Of a DNA stretch of 64,000 bases, positions 8,329-17,440 are shown piece by piece. Every line of letters begins with the position of its first letter. Within the stretch, counting starts at the first letter, position 1. Under the pieces are notes generated by a model. The model saw only the letters and a program-made list of their open reading frames with translations. It did no database searches and had not been told where the DNA came from. The position numbers were made by a program, and so were the translations under genes. The DNA lies in NCBI GenBank assembly GCA_002428965.1, contig DIYI01000012.1, positions 719,948-783,947 on the forward strand, given 5' to 3'. The DNA comes from Jejuia sp. UBA6058. Its GTDB lineage: Bacteria; Bacteroidota; Bacteroidia; Flavobacteriales; Flavobacteriaceae.

Positions 8329-9480
8329 ATGGCATTTTTAAGAAAACTATTTAAATGGCTTGTAATTGTAATAGGGTTACTTATTATTCTGGCATACTTA
8401 ACAGATACAGATTATCTTTTAAAAGCTGTGAGAACTATCTATCTTACTGGGCATACCACTGCGTATTTAGAGGACTATAAAAAATTCGATAATCAGGTTA
8501 TCGAAAATGGTACTCCACAACCTTGGCCAAATCATAAAAAGTATAACACGGTTAAAGAAACTTCTGATTTAAATCAAATAAATGCAAGTAATGGTACTAT
8601 TGCTTATGTTATCATAAAAAACGATAGTATTTGGTTTGAAAATTATTACGATGGTTTTGGTGAAGATTCGCAATCCAATTCCTTTTCTATGGCCAAAAGT
8701 TATGTGTCTGGACTAATGGGGAAAGCTATTGAAGAGGGTTATATTAAAAGTTTAGACCAACCTATTAGCGACTTTTTACCAACGTTCAGTGAAGGTTTAG
8801 CTTCCAAAATGACAGTTGGTCACTTGTCTTCCATGGCCTCAGGAACCACTTGGGACGAACGTTATTACTCGCCTTTTTCCATAGTAACACGTGCCTATTT
8901 TGATGATGATTTAGAAAAAGTAATGTTGGGGTTAAAAATGGAGACCGAACCTGGAAAGAGTTTTAAATATTCTAGTGGCGATACACAAATGTTGGCTATG
9001 GTTATTGAAAAGGCTACTGGAAAAAAGCTCTACGATTATTTGACAGAGAGCTTTTGGAAACCCTTAGGTTGTGAAAATTCTACACTTTGGCAAGTAGATA
9101 GTGAATCGCATGATTTGGTAAAAGCCTATTGCTGTATTGCCAGTAATGCGAAAGATTTTGCGCGTTTTGGTAAATTATACAAAGACCATGGAAAATGGAA
9201 TGGTAAGCAAGTTTTAGATTCTGCATTTGTAGCAAAATCTTTAAAACCAGTATACCCTGATGGTAGCATGTACGGCTACGGCTGGTGGTTAAAATCTATT
9301 GGTGATAAAGAATTTTTTATGATGCGTGGGCATTTGGGTCAGTATGTGATTGTAGAACCTACTGACAATGTAATTGTTGTAAGACTAGGGCATTCAAAGG
9401 GGAGCAACGATACAGTTGGTCAATTTACTTCAGATATCGAAGTTTATATTAATGAAGCTTATAAAATGCTTGGTGAATGA
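8329..9480 (+). CDS. Serine hydrolase of the beta-lactamase/class C family
   Basis: The 383-residue protein has one N-terminal membrane segment (about 9-25) and a beta-lactamase-fold domain outside the membrane. The catalytic SxxK motif is S120-M-A-K123, the second motif is Y214-S-S, and the third-motif region near residue 335 reads MRGHLGQYV, an HxG in place of KTG. This pattern is typical of the esterase/D-aminopeptidase/6-aminohexanoate-hydrolase-like group (COG1680) rather than true beta-lactamases. The substrate is unknown. The last 4 bp overlap the start of the exonuclease gene (ATGA), so translation is coupled. Confidence 0.85.
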   Translation: MAFLRKLFKWLVIVIGLLIILAYLTDTDYLLKAVRTIYLTGHTTAYLEDYKKFDNQVIENGTPQPWPNHKKYNTVKETSDLNQINASNGTIAYVIIKNDSIWFENYYDGFGEDSQSNSFSMAKSYVSGLMGKAIEEGYIKSLDQPISDFLPTFSEGLASKMTVGHLSSMASGTTWDERYYSPFSIVTRAYFDDDLEKVMLGLKMETEPGKSFKYSSGDTQMLAMVIEKATGKKLYDYLTESFWKPLGCENSTLWQVDSESHDLVKAYCCIASNAKDFARFGKLYKDHGKWNGKQVLDSAFVAKSLKPVYPDGSMYGYGWWLKSIGDKEFFMMRGHLGQYVIVEPTDNVIVVRLGHSKGSNDTVGQFTSDIEVYINEAYKMLGE

Positions 9481-10190
9481 TATCAAAACTTAACCTCGAA
9501 AACTTATTATTCCTAGATATAGAAACCGTTCCAGAAACACAACATTTTTCTGAGTTAGACGACACCAAACAATCACTTTGGGCGGTTAAAACGCAGTACC
9601 AAAGAAAAGACGAGTTTACACCAGAAGAGTTTTATGACCGCGCAGGTATTTGGGCAGAATTTGGTAAAATAATCTGCATTTCCGTTGGTTACTTTAATTA
9701 TCAAGGTGATATTAGAAAGTTTAGAGTCACTTCGTTTTATGGTGATGAAATCACAATTCTAAAGGATTTTAAAAATCTAGTCATAACACATTTTAGCCAA
9801 TCCAAACATTTGTTGTGTGCTCATAACGGTAAGGAGTTTGACTTTCCATACATTGCGCGTAGAATGATTATCCATAATATAGAACTACCTTATAAGCTAA
9901 ACCTTTTTGGAAAAAAACCGTGGGAGGTTCCACATCTAGATACCTTAGAGTTGTGGAAGTTTGGAGATTACAAAACCTATACCTCTTTAAAATTACTGAC
10001 CAATGTTTTAGGTATTCCTTCACCAAAAGATGATATAGATGGCAGCGAGGTTTATGGTGTGTATTATGAAGAAGGCAATATAGACCGAATAATTAATTAT
10101 TGCGAAAAAGACACCATTGCCGTAGCACAAATATTTTTAAGATTGCGAGGCGATGCGTTACTTGAAGATGAAGAAATTATTAAGATATAA
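9477..10190 (+). CDS. Predicted 3'-5' exonuclease (DnaQ/PolB-like, DEDD superfamily)
   Basis: The 237-residue protein starts with the exonuclease I motif LFLDIETVPE (Asp14, Glu16). It has the second motif CAHNGKEFDFPYIARRM and a third motif near the C-terminus (YCEKDTIAVAQIFLRL), matching the PolB exonuclease-like domain proteins of Bacteroidota. It should remove 3' nucleotides from DNA with two metal ions; the cellular role is not defined. It overlaps the upstream hydrolase by 4 bp, and a strong terminator follows directly. Confidence 0.85.
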   Translation: MISKLNLENLLFLDIETVPETQHFSELDDTKQSLWAVKTQYQRKDEFTPEEFYDRAGIWAEFGKIICISVGYFNYQGDIRKFRVTSFYGDEITILKDFKNLVITHFSQSKHLLCAHNGKEFDFPYIARRMIIHNIELPYKLNLFGKKPWEVPHLDTLELWKFGDYKTYTSLKLLTNVLGIPSPKDDIDGSEVYGVYYEEGNIDRIINYCEKDTIAVAQIFLRLRGDALLEDEEIIKI

Positions 10191-10226
10191 AAAAAGCCCA
10201 GAAATGGTTTCTGGGCTCTAGTTTTT
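10191..10226 (+). terminator. Rho-independent terminator after the exonuclease gene
   Basis: The perfect stem AGCCCAGAAA / TTTCTGGGCT (10195-10217) has a TGG loop, is preceded by an A-tract and followed by CTAGTTTTT. It closes the ogt-to-exonuclease unit. The following region, 10227-10472, holds no gene I can support. Confidence 0.85.
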
Positions 10227-10472
10227 GAGTAGTTGTTTGCTATTAATCTTACCCAATTTTTAGTCTTTTTTTAGTCTGGTTGTTTTAAAAAGCCCTTGTT
10301 AACGTAGGTAAGTAAAAGGTTTTTTTAATTCCTAACAAGTTTTTTGGAGTCTCTTTTCGTCAGATTGAGAAATTTATGGAAAAACCATATTGAGTATGGG
10401 GAATAGACTTACCAATACCAGGGATAATACTATCAAGTCACAAAAATGCAATGTACTATTTAGTATATTTGA

Positions 10473-12170
10473 TTGATGCAAAAGGATAATCTAAATTCAC
10501 CTCTTATTCTTGAAATTACAGAGCTGTCTATCGCTTTTAATGGTAATCAAGTCATTCATGATATTTCATTTAGATTATATAAAAATGAGATATTAGGTAT
10601 TGTTGGAGAATCTGGTTCAGGAAAGTCAGTTTCATCTCTTGCTATTTTGGGTTTATTACCTAAAGGAATTTCAAAAATTTCTTCGGGAACTATTTTATTT
10701 GAAGGTAAAGATTTAACGACGCTTTCCAACAAACACTTTCAAAACATAAGAGGTAAAAAGATCGCCATGATTTTTCAGGAACCTATGAGTTCTTTAAATC
10801 CTTCAATGACCTGTGGGAAACAAGTTGAAGAAATTCTACAACAGCATACAAACATATCTAAGAACGCTATAAAAGATGAAGTGCTTTCACTTTTTGAAAA
10901 GGTAAAGCTCCCAAATATAGACCGTGTTTTTAAATCTTATCCACATGAGATTTCAGGAGGCCAAAAACAGCGTGTTATGATTGCCATGGCTATTGCCTGC
11001 AAACCTGATATTTTAATTGCTGATGAACCCACTACAGCACTTGATGTAACGGTTCAGAAGGAAATTGTAAACCTTTTGAAGGAATTACAAGAAGAAACCA
11101 AAATGAGTATTCTTTTTATCACCCATGATTTAGCATTGATTTCGGAGATTGCTGATAGGGTTTTGGTAATGTACAAAGGTAAAATCGTGGAACAAGGCCC
11201 TATTGAAGAGATCTTTGAAAATCCACAGGAAGATTATACAAAAGCACTCATTAACTCACGACCCTCACTGGATGAGCGTTTAAAAGTGCTCCCGACCATT
11301 CAAGACTTTTTAGATGGCACTCCAAAAGAGGATATTATAACTTCTGAAGTGCGTAAAAAAAAGCATGAGGCGTTGTATAAGAAACCGCCCTTATTAGAAG
11401 TTGTAAATGTTAAAAAGGAGTACATATCAAAATCGGGTTGGTTTTCAAAACCGGAAATATTCAAAGCTGTAAACAGCGTAAGTTTCAAATTATATGAAGG
11501 TGAAACGCTTGGTTTGGTTGGAGAATCAGGTTGCGGAAAATCCACTTTAGGGAACGCTATTCTTCAGTTAGATAAGGCAACTTCAGGAACAATTCTTTAC
11601 AAAGGCGTTGATATTATTAATTTATCTAAATCTGAAACACGTAAACTTAGAAAAGATATTCAAATTATATTTCAAGATCCGTTTGCTTCTTTAAATCCGA
11701 GAATCCCCGTTGGCAAAGCTATAATGGAACCGATGCAAGTGCATGGTCTCTATAATTCTGATAAAGAAAGAAAGGAAAAAGTTATTGAAATTTTGAATCG
11801 CGTTGGTTTGTCAGAAGATTATTTTAATCGCTATCCCCATGAGTTTTCTGGTGGACAACGCCAACGTATTGGTATTGCGAGAACTATTGCGTTACAGCCA
11901 AAACTGATAGTTTGTGATGAATCTGTTTCTGCACTTGATATTTCGGTTCAAGCACAAGTGCTGAATTTGTTAAATGAGTTGAAGGAAGATTTTGGGTTTA
12001 CTTATATTTTTATTTCACATGATTTAGCCGTAGTAAAATATATGGCAGACCAGTTGTTGGTGATGAATCAAGGCAAAATTGAGGAACTAGGTGATGCAGA
12101 TGAGATTTATACTAATCCACAAAAAGAATACACCAAAAAGCTCATATCCGCAATACCAAAAGGGCTATAA
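10473..12170 (+). CDS. ABC transporter ATP-binding protein with two nucleotide-binding domains (DppD-DppF/YejF-like)
   Basis: The 565-residue protein is a fusion of two peptide/nickel-type ATPase domains. The first has Walker A GESGSGKS near residue 46, signature ISGGQKQR and Walker B ILIADEPTTALD. The second has Walker A GESGCGKS near 350, signature FSGGQRQR and Walker B LIVCDESVSALD. An oligopeptide-transporter C-terminal segment follows the first domain (FENPQEDYTKALINSRP) and a shorter version the second. It would power uptake of peptides or a similar solute. No permease or binding-protein gene is adjacent, so partners must lie elsewhere. Confidence 0.92.
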   Translation: MMQKDNLNSPLILEITELSIAFNGNQVIHDISFRLYKNEILGIVGESGSGKSVSSLAILGLLPKGISKISSGTILFEGKDLTTLSNKHFQNIRGKKIAMIFQEPMSSLNPSMTCGKQVEEILQQHTNISKNAIKDEVLSLFEKVKLPNIDRVFKSYPHEISGGQKQRVMIAMAIACKPDILIADEPTTALDVTVQKEIVNLLKELQEETKMSILFITHDLALISEIADRVLVMYKGKIVEQGPIEEIFENPQEDYTKALINSRPSLDERLKVLPTIQDFLDGTPKEDIITSEVRKKKHEALYKKPPLLEVVNVKKEYISKSGWFSKPEIFKAVNSVSFKLYEGETLGLVGESGCGKSTLGNAILQLDKATSGTILYKGVDIINLSKSETRKLRKDIQIIFQDPFASLNPRIPVGKAIMEPMQVHGLYNSDKERKEKVIEILNRVGLSEDYFNRYPHEFSGGQRQRIGIARTIALQPKLIVCDESVSALDISVQAQVLNLLNELKEDFGFTYIFISHDLAVVKYMADQLLVMNQGKIEELGDADEIYTNPQKEYTKKLISAIPKGL

Positions 12171-12171
12171 A

Positions 12172-12213
12172 AAAACTTGCTTGAAAATTTAAAACTAAAT
12201 TTAGAAGCAAGTT
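12172..12213 (-). terminator. Stem-loop terminator, T-tract on the minus strand
   Basis: The inverted repeat AACTTGCTT / AAGCAAGTT flanks an AT-rich loop. The plus-strand tail is only CTTATAAAA, but read on the minus strand the stem is followed by TTTTTTTATAG. It therefore fits best as terminator of a minus-strand transcript, namely the small ORF at 12242-12364, although it may also end the ABC gene. Confidence 0.6.
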
Positions 12214-12241
12214 CTTATAAAATCAAGCCGATTTTTAATTT

Positions 12242-12364
12242 CTATAACATAAAAATCTTTTTGGTAAGGTAAATAAATCCTCTTACAAAGCGTATTTGCT
12301 CATTTAAAGTTTCCTTGAATTTACTTTCCTTTTTCGTAGGTTGTTCAGGTAGATTTGGAACCAT
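12242..12364 (-). CDS. Probable small protein (40 aa), unknown function
   Basis: The ATG at 12362-12364 opens a 40-codon frame ending in TAG at 12242-12244. The product begins MVPNLPEQPTKKES and ends FIYLTKKIFML. It is basic overall, with a polar N-terminal half followed by an amphipathic or hydrophobic stretch (IRFVRGFIYLTKKIFML), which would suit a membrane-surface helix. Support comes from amino-acid composition unlike random AT-rich DNA and from a terminator 29 bp downstream with its T-tract on this strand. I recognise no family and see no clear ribosome-binding site, which is normal here. Confidence 0.45.
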   Translation of the reverse strand: MVPNLPEQPTKKESKFKETLNEQIRFVRGFIYLTKKIFML

Positions 12365-12558
12365 ATCTAAAATTTTAAATTTATGATAGATTTGGGGAAA
12401 AATCTATAATTGTTAGGTTGATTTGGGAGTACTAATATCTATCTTTTTTTCAAAAAATCAGACAAAAAGCATATTAAATCGATAAAATACATTTTATTTT
12501 AACATTTAATGGTAATTCATCTAGGTTTTATTTATGTTGCTATAAGATAATTCTGAAC

Positions 12559-12586
12559 TTTGAAGTCATTTAAATCTTTATCTTTG
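12559..12586 (+). promoter_or_regulatory. Candidate promoter of the acetoacetyl-CoA synthetase gene
   Basis: TTTG at 12559-12562 and TATCTTTG at 12579-12586 fit the Bacteroidota -33/-7 elements (TTTG and TANNTTTG). The 16-base spacer is slightly short. The start codon is at 12613. The rest of 12365-12612 is AT-rich and shows nothing else I can support. Confidence 0.4.
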
Positions 12587-12612
12587 AGAGAGACAATGTT
12601 TAAATAGTTGAA

Positions 12613-14577
12613 ATGAAAAAACTTTGGGAAAGTTCAGACCGATTTAAAAAAAGTAGTCATTTATATGCCTACTGTAATTGGCTAAGAGAAACACGAGGTT
12701 TATCTTTTAACAGTTATCATGAATTATGGCAATGGTCTATCAATGATATTGAGTTGTTTTGGGAAACTATTTGGCATTATTTCAAAATAGAATCGCATAC
12801 ACCTTGCTCCAAAGTGTTATCCACCTATGAGATGCCAAATTGCAAATGGTTTGAAGGATCAACTTTAAATTATGCCGAACATGTTTTTAAGCAATCAAAA
12901 TCCCATACAACTGCTATTTATTTTAAGAATGAAACAGGAGTAAAGGAGGAAATAACCTGGAAAGCTCTTGAGACTAAAGTCGCAGCTATGGTAACTTATT
13001 TAAAGTCACTTGGTGTTTCAAAAGGTGATTGTGTTGTGGCTTTTATGCCCAATGTACCTGAAACGACAATTTGTTTTTTGGCTGTAAATGCCATTGGTGC
13101 CATTTGGTCTAGTACTTCTCCAGACTTTGGGACAGAAAGTGTGGTAAATAGGTTTGCTCAAATTAAGCCAAAAGTATTAATTGCAGTTGATGGTTATAAT
13201 TACAATGGTAAACCTTATGATAAGACTTCTACAGTAAATGAGATAAGTGGTGCCTTACCAACTTTAGAGAAGGTTATTTTGTTTCCTTATTTGAATAAGA
13301 ATGCGATTAATAATTTCCCTGAGGAGGTGGAGGATATTAATACAGTATTTAAAACCGAAGCAGAAGAATTAGTGTTTGAGGCTGTTGATTTTAACCATCC
13401 TATATGGGTACTCTATTCTTCTGGTACAACTGGATTACCTAAAGCTATTGTGCATTCTCATGGGGGTATTTTACTAGAGCATTTTAAGTACATGGCATTT
13501 CACAATGATGTTCATAAAGGCGAGCGTTATTTTTGGTTTACCACCACTGGCTGGATGATGTGGAATTTTTTACAATCTGCCTTACTCATGGGTGCTGCAA
13601 TTGTATTGTATGATGGTAGCCCAACCCATCCATCTTTTGATACTTTATGGCAATTTTCAGATGAGGTTCAAATCTCTCATTTTGGTACAAGTGCCCCATT
13701 TTTAGTTGCCAATATGAAGAAATATTTAGACATAAAGCAAGAGCATCGTTTAACCACCATAAGATCTATTAGTTCTACTGGAGCGCCTCTACCGGCAGAA
13801 GCTTTTGATTATGTATATGACCATATCAAAAAAGACGTATGGTTATGCTCCATGGCAGGAGGAACTGATGTGTGTACGGCTTTTGTAGGTGGATCACCAT
13901 TGTATGATGTGTATTCTGGCGAAATTCAATGTCGCGCATTGGGTGTTTCGTTATTTGCCTTAGATGATTTGGGTAATCCTATTGAAGATGAATTGGGAGA
14001 AATGGTGATTGATAAACCCATGCCCTCGATGCCTATTTACTTTTGGAATGATACAGATAATACCCGTTACAAAGCGTCTTACTTTGAAGACTATCCTGGG
14101 AAATGGAGACATGGCGATTTCATCAGAATAAATTCTATGACCAAAGGACTAACTATTTATGGACGTTCTGATGCTACCTTAAACAGACATGGGATACGAA
14201 TAGGAACCAGTGAAATATACAGTGCTGTAAATAAAATTGAAGCCGTTGAAGACTCGTTAATTATTAATTTAGAATTAGAAAAAGGGAAACATTACATGCC
14301 ACTGTTTGTGAAGCTAAAACCAAATGTTGAACTTACTGAAGCTTTGAAAACCTTAATCAATACACAATTAAAAACAGATTATTCACCAAGACATGTACCT
14401 GACGAAATTATAGAGGTAGAAGATATTCCATATACCATAAGTGGTAAAAAAATGGAAGCACCAATTAAAAAGATTTTGCTAAAAATGCCCATTGAAAAAT
14501 CTATAAATATAGACGCCATGCGAAATCCAGAATCTGTAAAATTCTTTATTGAATTTGCAAAAAGCATTAGTAATTAG
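12613..14577 (+). CDS. aacS: Acetoacetate--CoA ligase (acetoacetyl-CoA synthetase)
   Basis: The 654-residue enzyme belongs to the ANL superfamily and activates acetoacetate to acetoacetyl-CoA with ATP, via an acyl-adenylate. The N-terminal cap (YHELWQWSINDIELFWETIW) is of the acetyl/acetoacetyl-CoA synthetase type. The AMP-binding motif is YSSGTTGLPKAIVHSHGG near residue 275. The region TTTGWMMWNFLQSALLMGA and the glycine-rich hinge YGRSDATLNRHGIRIGTSE are typical of acetoacetyl-CoA synthetases. The C-terminal SGKKMEAPIKK carries the catalytic lysine. It would feed ketone bodies or leucine-derived acetoacetate into central metabolism. Its stop overlaps the stop of the convergent PBP1A gene. 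Confidence 0.93.
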   Translation: MKKLWESSDRFKKSSHLYAYCNWLRETRGLSFNSYHELWQWSINDIELFWETIWHYFKIESHTPCSKVLSTYEMPNCKWFEGSTLNYAEHVFKQSKSHTTAIYFKNETGVKEEITWKALETKVAAMVTYLKSLGVSKGDCVVAFMPNVPETTICFLAVNAIGAIWSSTSPDFGTESVVNRFAQIKPKVLIAVDGYNYNGKPYDKTSTVNEISGALPTLEKVILFPYLNKNAINNFPEEVEDINTVFKTEAEELVFEAVDFNHPIWVLYSSGTTGLPKAIVHSHGGILLEHFKYMAFHNDVHKGERYFWFTTTGWMMWNFLQSALLMGAAIVLYDGSPTHPSFDTLWQFSDEVQISHFGTSAPFLVANMKKYLDIKQEHRLTTIRSISSTGAPLPAEAFDYVYDHIKKDVWLCSMAGGTDVCTAFVGGSPLYDVYSGEIQCRALGVSLFALDDLGNPIEDELGEMVIDKPMPSMPIYFWNDTDNTRYKASYFEDYPGKWRHGDFIRINSMTKGLTIYGRSDATLNRHGIRIGTSEIYSAVNKIEAVEDSLIINLELEKGKHYMPLFVKLKPNVELTEALKTLINTQLKTDYSPRHVPDEIIEVEDIPYTISGKKMEAPIKKILLKMPIEKSINIDAMRNPESVKFFIEFAKSISN

Positions 14578-16937
14578 CCGAAATCTAGTTCTTCCGGAAC
14601 ATCTTCATCTTCAGTATCGTCTATTACATTTTCGCTAGTGGCCTTCGAACAATCAACAGTTATGGAAAGGCTTTCAGGTTCTTCAAATGGTTCTTTAGAA
14701 ATATTTAACGATTCATCAGCATAACAACTTTTCATATAAATACCCCAAATAGGTAAAGCCATTACACCCCCTTGCCCATAAGCAATGCTATTGAAATGTA
14801 CAGACCTATCATCTCCCCCAACCCATACACCTGTAACCAAATTAGGTACCATCCCCATGAACCAACCGTCACTTTGGTTTTGTGTAGTTCCAGTTTTACC
14901 TGCAATAGGATTGGTAAATTCATATGGATAACCTGTAACTACTTCTCTATATACAGACCTATAAGTATCAACACCTCTTGTTCGTAGATGAACCCCAGAA
15001 CCTTGCTGAGTAACACCTTCCATTAATTTAACTGCTACATATGCCGTTTCTTCACTCAAAACATCCCGTGTTTCAGGTTTAAATTGATATAAAATCGTAC
15101 CATTTTTGTCTTCTATACTTGTTACCATTACGGGTTTTGTAAACACCCCTTTATTGGCGAAAGCACCATACGCACCAACCATTTCATAAAGACTAATGTC
15201 TGGGGTGCCAAGTGCAATTGAAGGTACCGGAGGAATATCAGACTCAACTCCTAATTTTGAAGCCAAATCTGCAACGGTTTGTGGTCCGACTTTATCAATG
15301 AGACGAGCGGTAACGGTATTTATTGAATTAGCCAGTGCATTTTTAAGTGTACGACTACCTCCATATTTACTTGTTGAGTTTTTGGGACACCATTCTTCTG
15401 GGTTACCGTATTTATTGGCTTCAATACAAAAAGGTGTGTCTGGGAATTCATCACAAGGTGAAAAATGTAATTGATCAATAGCCGCTGTATACACAAATGG
15501 TTTAAACGTTGAGCCTATTTGACGTTTACCTTGTTTTACCATATCATATTGAAAATGCTTATAATCCATACCACCAACCCAAGCTTTTACATGACCAGTA
15601 CGTGGATCCATAGACATCATACCTGTTCTTAAAAATGACTTATAATAACGCATAGAGTCCCATGGTTTCATTATGGTATCAATCTCACTTGGTTGACCAT
15701 CTTTCCATGTAAAAACAGACATAGGAACAGGTTTTTTGAACGATGCAACGATTTCTTCGTTTGATTTTTTCAAATCGTATTTCATATGACGCCAACGTTC
15801 AGACTGGCGCATAGAGCGTTTCATTAAATCCTCAATTTCTTCATTATCCAATTCTAAAAATGGGGCCGTTGGATTTCTTAAAGGTGTGTTTTGCACAAAA
15901 AATTCCGCTTGCAACCTTGGCATGTGCTGTTGCACAGCATCTTCAGCATATTGTTGCATGCGCGAATCTATAGTAGTGTAAATTTTTAAGCCGTCGCTAT
16001 TTATATTATACCTAGAGCCATCGGGTTTTTCGTTACCCTTTTTTCTAGACCATTCTTTCATAAAACCACGTAAATATTCTCTAAAGTATGTTGCTATTCC
16101 ATGACGGTGTGATTGAGGTGTGTACTTTAGATCTAATTCTGTTTTTTGTAATGAATCCTTTGTTTTTTCATCAATATAGTCATATTTGTACATTTGAGCC
16201 AATACAACATTACGTCTATTTTTTGTTCCAACAGGGTTTTTATGAGGTCTAGGATTGTAGAGAGAAGAATTTTTGAACATCCCAACTAACATCGCTGACT
16301 CTTTCAAATTTAAATCCTTTGGTTCTTTGTCAAAGTATATAGCAGCAGCGCTTCTTATACCGTGAGCATAGTTGTTGAAATCATAGATGTTGAAATACTG
16401 CGCAATAATTTCTTCTTTGGTATATTGTCGTTCTAAACGTGTGGCTATAATCCATTCTTTAATTTTTTGAAAAATGGCGTTGGTTGTACTATTTCTATCC
16501 CGTACTCCTATAAACAATTGTCGCGCTAACTGTTGAGAAATAGTACTTGCACCACCTCGCTTTCCTAGAAAGAAAAATGCTCTCAAAGTTCCTCTAGCAT
16601 CAATGCCTGCATGCTCATGGAAACGAGCATCTTCAGTAGCAATTAGAGCATCTATTAAATGAGGTGATAATTCATCATAAGTAACAGGTGTTCTGTTGGC
16701 ATCAAAATAAAACTTACCTAGAGTTTGTCCGTCTGAAGAGATAATTTCGGTAGCTAAATTTGTTTTAGGGTTTTCTAATTGTGTATGATCTGGCATTTCA
16801 CCTAAAACGCCCCAGGAAGCAAGTAAAAATGGGAGTATAGCTAAGACTATTCCGGTTAAAAAAAGTATCCAAAACCATCTAATATATTTAGAAAAGTTAG
16901 TGGTGGTAGTTGCTGTTTCTTTTTTTGCTTTTGCCAT
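14574..16937 (-). CDS. mrcA: Penicillin-binding protein 1A (bifunctional transglycosylase/transpeptidase)
   Basis: The 787-residue class A PBP has one N-terminal membrane anchor at about 20-42. The GT51 glycosyltransferase domain has catalytic Glu102 in ATEDARFHEHAGID and the motif GGASTISQQLARQ. The transpeptidase domain carries S476-T-F-K479, S538-I-N540 and K681-T-G683 (KTGTTQNQSDGWFMG). It polymerises and cross-links peptidoglycan in the periplasm. The acidic C-terminal tail (DDTEDEDVPEELDFG) is a common feature in flavobacteria. It starts 2 bp after the gldH stop and is the last gene of the ricT-gldH-PBP1A unit. Confidence 0.95.
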   Translation of the reverse strand: MAKAKKETATTTTNFSKYIRWFWILFLTGIVLAILPFLLASWGVLGEMPDHTQLENPKTNLATEIISSDGQTLGKFYFDANRTPVTYDELSPHLIDALIATEDARFHEHAGIDARGTLRAFFFLGKRGGASTISQQLARQLFIGVRDRNSTTNAIFQKIKEWIIATRLERQYTKEEIIAQYFNIYDFNNYAHGIRSAAAIYFDKEPKDLNLKESAMLVGMFKNSSLYNPRPHKNPVGTKNRRNVVLAQMYKYDYIDEKTKDSLQKTELDLKYTPQSHRHGIATYFREYLRGFMKEWSRKKGNEKPDGSRYNINSDGLKIYTTIDSRMQQYAEDAVQQHMPRLQAEFFVQNTPLRNPTAPFLELDNEEIEDLMKRSMRQSERWRHMKYDLKKSNEEIVASFKKPVPMSVFTWKDGQPSEIDTIMKPWDSMRYYKSFLRTGMMSMDPRTGHVKAWVGGMDYKHFQYDMVKQGKRQIGSTFKPFVYTAAIDQLHFSPCDEFPDTPFCIEANKYGNPEEWCPKNSTSKYGGSRTLKNALANSINTVTARLIDKVGPQTVADLASKLGVESDIPPVPSIALGTPDISLYEMVGAYGAFANKGVFTKPVMVTSIEDKNGTILYQFKPETRDVLSEETAYVAVKLMEGVTQQGSGVHLRTRGVDTYRSVYREVVTGYPYEFTNPIAGKTGTTQNQSDGWFMGMVPNLVTGVWVGGDDRSVHFNSIAYGQGGVMALPIWGIYMKSCYADESLNISKEPFEEPESLSITVDCSKATSENVIDDTEDEDVPEELDFG

Positions 16938-16939
16938 AA

Positions 16940-17440
16940 CTAATTGCCAATTATTGGTTTTTCTATTCTAAAGCCTACATCGGTAATGCCCTCTAAATTG
17001 GTTACACCATTTACTTTACCGTGTTCTCTCATGGCATGTTGTATGCTTACTTTATATTCGCCTGCCTCATTAAATACCACATTTTCTTTATACCATAGCT
17101 TATTTTCTTTAGTATCGGTAACACCAGTGCCTAATAGCTTACCTGATGGTTCTGCCATTCTATACTCAAGAGTGTCTTTAATGATCTTACCATGAGGGAA
17201 ACACATTTCTACTATTAAAAATAAATTATTGTATTTGTAAGCGTTTGTGTTTCGTAGGCCAACGAATAAATTATAAGGGTTTATAGTATCTGGAGCGTTA
17301 AGTTTAAATGTAATAATAGAATCTTTATGCCACTGACTAGGTACAGATTTATAAGTGTCAAAAACACGATTTTGATCACAGGAAACAACAAAAAAAAGCA
17401 CTGGAACTACTAAAAAACTATTTCTGATTATTTTTAGCAT
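16940..17440 (-). CDS. gldH: Gliding motility lipoprotein GldH
   Basis: I place the start at the ATG at 17440 because it gives a lipoprotein signal (MLKIIRNSFLVVPVLFFVVSC, Cys21) and a 166-residue product. A longer frame upstream merely runs through the end of ricT. The mature part starts DQNRVFDTYKSVP and ends GITDVGFRIEKP, matching GldH. In Flavobacterium johnsoniae gldH is needed for gliding motility, surface colonisation and chitin use. The start overlaps the end of ricT by 23 bp, and PBP1A follows after 2 bp, so the three genes are tightly coupled. Confidence 0.9.
   Translation of the reverse strand: MLKIIRNSFLVVPVLFFVVSCDQNRVFDTYKSVPSQWHKDSIITFKLNAPDTINPYNLFVGLRNTNAYKYNNLFLIVEMCFPHGKIIKDTLEYRMAEPSGKLLGTGVTDTKENKLWYKENVVFNEAGEYKVSIQHAMREHGKVNGVTNLEGITDVGFRIEKPIIGN

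Noticed and set aside
8329..9480. Beta-lactamase resistance gene
   Set aside because: The third motif is HxG rather than KTG, and the family includes many esterases and peptidases; no evidence for antibiotic hydrolysis.
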